20,716 bases of DNA from an uncultured Kineosporia sp. (lineage in GTDB: Bacteria > Actinomycetota > Actinomycetes > Actinomycetales > Kineosporiaceae). A model generated the notes under the pieces. The model was not told the DNA's origin and did not search any database. It saw only the letters and a list, made by a program, of their open reading frames with translations. Below are positions 17,206-20,716 of this stretch, in pieces (position 1 is the first letter of the stretch; each line of letters begins with the position of its first letter). Where the stretch lies: positions 1 to 20,716 of the forward strand of contig CALMAR010000459.1 in assembly GCA_937859855.1 (NCBI GenBank), written 5' to 3'. The position numbers and the translations under genes are program-made.

Positions 17206-18480
17206 ATGGAGAGTTACGAGGATCGGGCGGCGGCGCCCGGTGCCGCTCGGCGCGTGGAGGACGAGGCGCCGGATGGCACGACGCCCACCACGCCGTCCGC
17301 TGCAAGGCCGAGCGACCCGGGACGTCCGCGGCAGGGACTGCGACCCCGAGGCACCAGGGCGGGGATCGCTGCGGCGGCCGTCATGGTCCTCGGCGGTGGG
17401 TTCGGCGTCGGTGCGGCGGTGAGGTCGTCGCCGGCATCGGACCCGGTCGTGTGTCGTGCCCAGTGGTCGGGCGCCGGGATATCCGGAGGCGGGGCGCCCG
17501 GGCGCGGCGGGTGGGGCGGCGCGGTCACCGCCGGGGGCGCCTCGCAGACGTCCACGACGTCCACGACGTCCGCGACGGACAGCCAGGAGACCGGCGTGGT
17601 GGACATCACCGTCGTGCTGAGCGGTACCGAGAAGGCCGCCGGCACCGGCATGTTGCTGACCTCGACCGGAGAGGTGTTGACCAACAGGCACGTCGTCCAG
17701 GGCGAGACAAGCATTTCCGTCACCGTGGTGGCGACCGGCCGCACCTACGGGGCACGCGTTGTCGGGATCAGCACCACCACCGATGTCGCCGTCGTGCAAT
17801 TGCAGAACGCCTCCGGGCTGGCCACGGTGAGGACCTCAGCCGGAGCCGTGCAGGTCGGCGACGCCGTCACCGGCGTCGGCAACGCCGGCGGCACGGGCGG
17901 GACACCCAGCGCGGCTGCCGGCACGGTCACCGGTGTCGGGCAGACCATCACTGCCAGCGATGACGACGGGACCAACTCCGAGCAACTCACGGGTCTGGTC
18001 GAGACCGACGCCAACATCCAGCCGGGCGACTCCGGCGGCCCACTGCTGGACGCGTCGGATGCGGCGGTGGGTATGGACACCGCGGCCTCCTCGCAGGGCA
18101 ACGACGGCTATGCCATCCCGATCGCCACCGCCCTCACCGTGGCGCACAAGATCGAGGCCGGCGCCGCCGGGACCCGATCCGGCGCAGGGACGTCTACCGC
18201 CACGCAAAGGGCGTACCTGGGTGTGGAGGTAACCGACGGCACGGGCGGTGACGGCGGCGCTCAGGTACTTGGCGTCGTCCAGGGCTCGCCGGCAGACGAT
18301 GCCGGCCTGGCCGCCGGAGACATCGTCACCTCCGTCGCAGGGCGACGCGTCGCCGATGCCACCGGCCTGACGTCGATAATGGCCTCGGTCTCGCCCGGAC
18401 ATCGGTTGAGCCTCAGCTGGGTCGACCCCGAGGGCCAGACCCATTCGGCGAAAGTTGTCACCGGCGCGGCGCAGAGCTGA
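17206..18480 (+). CDS. Membrane-anchored trypsin-like serine protease with PDZ domain (S1C, HtrA/PepD type)
   Basis: This 424-residue HtrA-like protease handles misfolded or regulatory proteins outside the membrane. It has a cytoplasmic Pro/Arg-rich N-terminus (1-50), one transmembrane helix at about 52-72 (AGIAAAAVMVLGGGFGVGAA), a Gly/Thr/Ser-rich linker, and a protease domain with the full triad: His162 (LTNRHVV), Asp193 (TTTDVAVVQL) and Ser276 (PGDSGGPLL). A C-terminal PDZ domain (~335-420) contains AYLGVEV and SPADDAGLAAGDIVTSVAG. The common TNNHVV is TNRHVV here, a conservative difference. The start is taken as ATG 17206; an in-frame GTG at 17194 is possible, and no start has a strong ribosome site. 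Its neighbours do not suggest a dedicated partner. Confidence 0.9.
   Translation: MESYEDRAAAPGAARRVEDEAPDGTTPTTPSAARPSDPGRPRQGLRPRGTRAGIAAAAVMVLGGGFGVGAAVRSSPASDPVVCRAQWSGAGISGGGAPGRGGWGGAVTAGGASQTSTTSTTSATDSQETGVVDITVVLSGTEKAAGTGMLLTSTGEVLTNRHVVQGETSISVTVVATGRTYGARVVGISTTTDVAVVQLQNASGLATVRTSAGAVQVGDAVTGVGNAGGTGGTPSAAAGTVTGVGQTITASDDDGTNSEQLTGLVETDANIQPGDSGGPLLDASDAAVGMDTAASSQGNDGYAIPIATALTVAHKIEAGAAGTRSGAGTSTATQRAYLGVEVTDGTGGDGGAQVLGVVQGSPADDAGLAAGDIVTSVAGRRVADATGLTSIMASVSPGHRLSLSWVDPEGQTHSAKVVTGAAQS
17548..17574 (+). repeat. Short 9-base tandem repeat inside the protease linker
   Basis: ACGTCCACG occurs twice in tandem, followed by a third copy with one change (ACGTCCGCG). It encodes a Ser/Thr run in the low-complexity linker between the membrane helix and the protease domain and could vary in copy number without breaking the frame. 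Confidence 0.7.
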
Positions 18481-18607
18481 CGTCCGGTAGACGCCTGGGC
18501 GGAATGGACCGCGAACAGGGCGCCACGGTTCCCCGTCGGGTCTCAGGCTGCACACCACCCAGTACAGGCACGGGATCCAGAGTCGGACGCGTTGCGGCTC
18601 TCCCAGT

Positions 18608-18624
18608 GGCGGTTTCTGGCCGCC
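18608..18624. terminator. Weak hairpin between convergent protease and alpha-galactosidase genes
   Basis: GGCGG/CCGCC form a 5-bp stem with a 7-base loop in the 201-base convergent gap (18481-18681). It is only a candidate; nothing stronger was seen in this gap. Confidence 0.25.
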
Positions 18625-18681
18625 GTGACCCGAGCGGATCCCGGAACCCGTGACGAATCTCCGTGGCATTGCCGGACTGGC

Positions 18682-19944
18682 TCAGCCGATGGCGCTGACC
18701 CGGAAGACTACCGTGCCGTGGGCGGGAACGGTTGCCGCGATAGTGGTGCTTGCGCGTGATGTGGTGCCGGTCCAGGCGTCGCGGAGGAGGACGCCGTGGT
18801 CTGGCAGCCCTGCCGAACTGACGGTCGTGCTCATCGCACGTGCCGAATCGCCTTCGTTGAAGAGGGCCACTGCCGTGTCTCCGTTACTGAGCCTCTTGAC
18901 GAAGACACGGTGGGTTCCGTCGTTCGACACTTCGCTCGCCTGTCGCGCCAGAGGATCTTGATCGATCGCGATCAAGATTGAATTCCCCAGAATAGCCAGG
19001 GTTTTCGCTGTCATCGTGCGGAGGTCGTTACCGGCGATCAGCGGAGCAGCCATCATGGCCCACAGTGCCATGTGACTGCGGGCCTCGGTCTGGGTGAGAC
19101 CTGAGCGGCCCACCTCCAGCATATCGGGATCGTTGAAGCCGCCCGGAGCGGCGTTGGCGCCGAGCCGGGCGTTCGCGTCGACGATGTCGCGTACTCCCAG
19201 CGTCGAGCCGCCGGTCGCCGTCTCCCAGGCGTTGGTGATGTCCTGCGTGGTGCGCCAGGTGTTGGCGACACCTCCCCAGTACGCCACACCGCCGGTGTTG
19301 GCGTGGGCGCTATTCGGGTTGATGTTGAAGACCATGGTTCTGGCGGTGGCTGCCAGCGCATCGCGCATGGTGGCGAAGGCGGCGAGTTGCTGGTCGATCG
19401 TTCCGTCGGGGGAGCACCAGTCGTACTTGAGGTAGTCCACCCCCCAGGCGGCGAACTGCCGCGCATCCTGGGTCTCGTGCCCGCGGCTGCCGGTGGAGCC
19501 GGGGTAAGCGCCGGCCCGTTGGGCGCAGGTCTGGACGTTGGGAGACTCGTACAGGCCGAATTTCAGTCCGCGGGCGTGCAGGTAGTCGCCCAAGGCCTTC
19601 ATTCCGGCGGGGAAGCGGCTGCTGTTGGCCTGCAGGTTTCCTGCGGCGTCACGCCCAGGATCGAACCAGCAGTCGTCCACGACGACGTAGCGGTAACCGG
19701 CGTCGCGCAGCCCCGTGGAGACGATGGCGTCGGCGGTCTGCTCGATCAGTTTCTCGTTGATGGTGCAGCCGAACGTGTTCCAGGTGTCCCACCCCATCGG
19801 TGGGGTGGCCGCGGCGGCGCGGTCGACCGGGGCATGGGCCGGCGTCGCAAGCGGAGCCAGCAGGGCGCCCACGAGGTAGAGGACGAGCAGCACTGATGTC
19901 GCGCCGCCCGGGAGTCGCCTCTTTCCGGGAAGGTTCTGGCTCAC
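18682..19944 (-). CDS. Secreted GH27 alpha-galactosidase
   Basis: This 420-residue family GH27 retaining glycosidase removes terminal alpha-galactose, for example from galactomannan or raffinose-type sugars. A signal peptide is clear: basic GKRR, hydrophobic TSVLLVLYLVGALLAPLA, and Ala-x-Ala sites (PAHA or AAAA) near residue 38-46. The mature enzyme opens TPPMGWDTWNTFGC, the GH27 hallmark, with VVVDDCWFD next. The nucleophile is Asp175 in YLKYDWC and the acid/base is Asp235 in TWRTTQDITNAW; GGFNDPDMLEVG follows as another family signature. The barrel is followed by a C-terminal beta-sandwich ending VFRVSAIG. There is no added carbohydrate-binding module. It starts at GTG 19944, with GAGGGAGG some 13 bases upstream. 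It lies 123 bases downstream of the GT39-like gene on the same strand. Confidence 0.93.
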   Translation of the reverse strand: MSQNLPGKRRLPGGATSVLLVLYLVGALLAPLATPAHAPVDRAAAATPPMGWDTWNTFGCTINEKLIEQTADAIVSTGLRDAGYRYVVVDDCWFDPGRDAAGNLQANSSRFPAGMKALGDYLHARGLKFGLYESPNVQTCAQRAGAYPGSTGSRGHETQDARQFAAWGVDYLKYDWCSPDGTIDQQLAAFATMRDALAATARTMVFNINPNSAHANTGGVAYWGGVANTWRTTQDITNAWETATGGSTLGVRDIVDANARLGANAAPGGFNDPDMLEVGRSGLTQTEARSHMALWAMMAAPLIAGNDLRTMTAKTLAILGNSILIAIDQDPLARQASEVSNDGTHRVFVKRLSNGDTAVALFNEGDSARAMSTTVSSAGLPDHGVLLRDAWTGTTSRASTTIAATVPAHGTVVFRVSAIG

Positions 19945-20067
19945 AGCTGCTGCGGACCTCCCTCAGCAAGGTCGACACGGTGCGGGACTCCGCCGTCCCG
20001 CCGACTGCGCCGTCGCGAAGCCGACGCGTACTCCTCAGATGATGTGTTAGGGCCGGCGGTCCTCTGC

Positions 20068-20716
20068 TCAGCTGGTGAGCTTGTACACGGTTGCGCCGCC
20101 GACGGTGGTCGCCGGGTACTGCGTGGCCACCCAACTGGCGATCTGGCTGCTGCTGCCCGAGCCACCGCCGCGCCCACCACCCATGCCGTTGCTTTCGACC
20201 ACGTAGTAGGAGATGTCGCCGGCAGCCACCCAGGCCTTGAACTGGGCGAGGGTGGGAGCGTTGTCACTGCCGGTGAACCCGCCGACGGCCATCACCGGCC
20301 GGCCGCTGCCGATCTGCAGCGGTGCGGCCGCCTGCGCCCCGTTGGTGGCGGCCGCCCATCGGGTCGTGGTCCGCGCCAGCAGCGCGACCAGAGCCGAGTC
20401 GGCGGACGACGAACCTCCTCCACCACCTATGCCGGAGGCCGACGGTCCGGCGGAGGGGATGCTGCCGGAGTGGGCGTGGCTGGCGGTGGAGACGGCGTAG
20501 GCCGCCGAGCCGCCGACGCCCGCCAGCAGCGCGGCCAGCAGCGCGACGACCGCCAGCCTGCCGAGGAGTTCACGCAGCAGCAGGCCGAGCACGGCGACAG
20601 TGGCCAACACGACCACGCCGTAGGTGATCTCACGATGCCAGCTGCCGAGCAGGTGGGCGTCCCAGACGGCGGTCGTCTCGACCATCACCGCGGCCACGAT
20701 CCTGGCGGTCCAGGTG
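20068..20716 (-). CDS. GT39/ArnT-like glycosyltransferase, C-terminal part (cut by window edge)
   Basis: This is the last ~215 residues of a large membrane glycosyltransferase of the actinobacterial GT39/ArnT-like group, which transfers sugars from lipid-linked donors outside the membrane. Visible are an exit loop (TTAVWDAHLLGSWHREITYG), two closing membrane helices (VVVLATVAVLGLLL and LAVVALLAALLAGVGGSAAY), a Gly/Ser-rich linker, and a soluble C-terminal domain. That domain includes GRPVMAVGGFTGSDNAPTLA, FKAWVAAGDISYYVVES and the final TTVGGATVYKLT, typical of this group's extracellular domain. The N-terminal catalytic part with its acidic motif lies beyond the window. The frame is open through the right edge. 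Confidence 0.8.
   Translation of the reverse strand, partial: TWTARIVAAVMVETTAVWDAHLLGSWHREITYGVVVLATVAVLGLLLRELLGRLAVVALLAALLAGVGGSAAYAVSTASHAHSGSIPSAGPSASGIGGGGGSSSADSALVALLARTTTRWAAATNGAQAAAPLQIGSGRPVMAVGGFTGSDNAPTLAQFKAWVAAGDISYYVVESNGMGGGRGGGSGSSSQIASWVATQYPATTVGGATVYKLTS

Overview
The window comes from a high-GC actinomycete (Streptomyces-like or a related soil actinobacterium). The reasons are G/C-dominated third codon positions, frequent GTG and TTG starts, an overlapping FurA-KatG pair of the actinobacterial kind, a membrane-anchored LuxR-type regulator, a secreted GH27 alpha-galactosidase and a Gly/Ser-rich C-terminal piece of a GT39-like glycosyltransferase. I see no transposase, integrase, tRNA, rRNA, CRISPR array or phage gene. 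The content is ordinary chromosomal accessory sequence dominated by redox and stress genes, regulators and small membrane proteins.

Layout. 1-1479 (minus): a molybdenum hydroxylase (xanthine-dehydrogenase-type) operon whose Fe-S and FAD subunit genes are joined by an internal deletion; the large subunit runs off the left edge. 1601-2584 (plus): a divergent AraC-type regulator. 2698-3728 (minus): a flavodoxin-fold FMN reductase preceded by a zinc alcohol/formaldehyde dehydrogenase gene that has lost two internal blocks but stays in frame and overlaps the reductase start. 4003-5711 (plus): a Crp/Fnr-like regulator and an alpha/beta hydrolase. 5843-7236 (minus): a DUF554 membrane protein and a small hypothetical protein. 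7506-10249 (minus): furA-katG with an AT-rich, operator-like upstream sequence. 10492-11097 (plus): a RibD/DHFR-like reductase. 11339-13225 (minus): a DUF4230 protein and a short-chain dehydrogenase broken by an amber codon. 13404-14827 (minus): a hypothetical protein and a multi-pass membrane protein. 14979-16382 (plus): a membrane-anchored LuxR-type regulator with a strong dyad just before its start. 16466-17000: a frameshifted GNAT fragment opposite a small membrane ORF. 17206-18480 (plus): a trypsin-like S1C protease with a PDZ domain. 18682-20716 (minus): a GH27 alpha-galactosidase downstream of a GT39-like glycosyltransferase that runs off the right edge.

The most striking point is the density of gene damage: a two-gene deletion fusion (about 1114), two in-frame internal deletions in one dehydrogenase (about 3507 and 3411), an in-frame stop at the end of an SDR active-site motif (12761-12763), and a one-base frameshift plus N-terminal loss in a GNAT gene (about 16537). 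katG, fur, the regulators, the protease and the glycosidase look intact. This could be real decay in a dispensable chromosomal region or a set of assembly errors; sequence alone cannot separate these. Several convergent or downstream gene ends carry clean GC-rich hairpins without U-tracts. I did not find a convincing new multi-gene system. The best candidates for a second look are the deletion scars, the deleted dehydrogenase still coupled to its flavin reductase, and the dyad before the membrane-bound LuxR gene.
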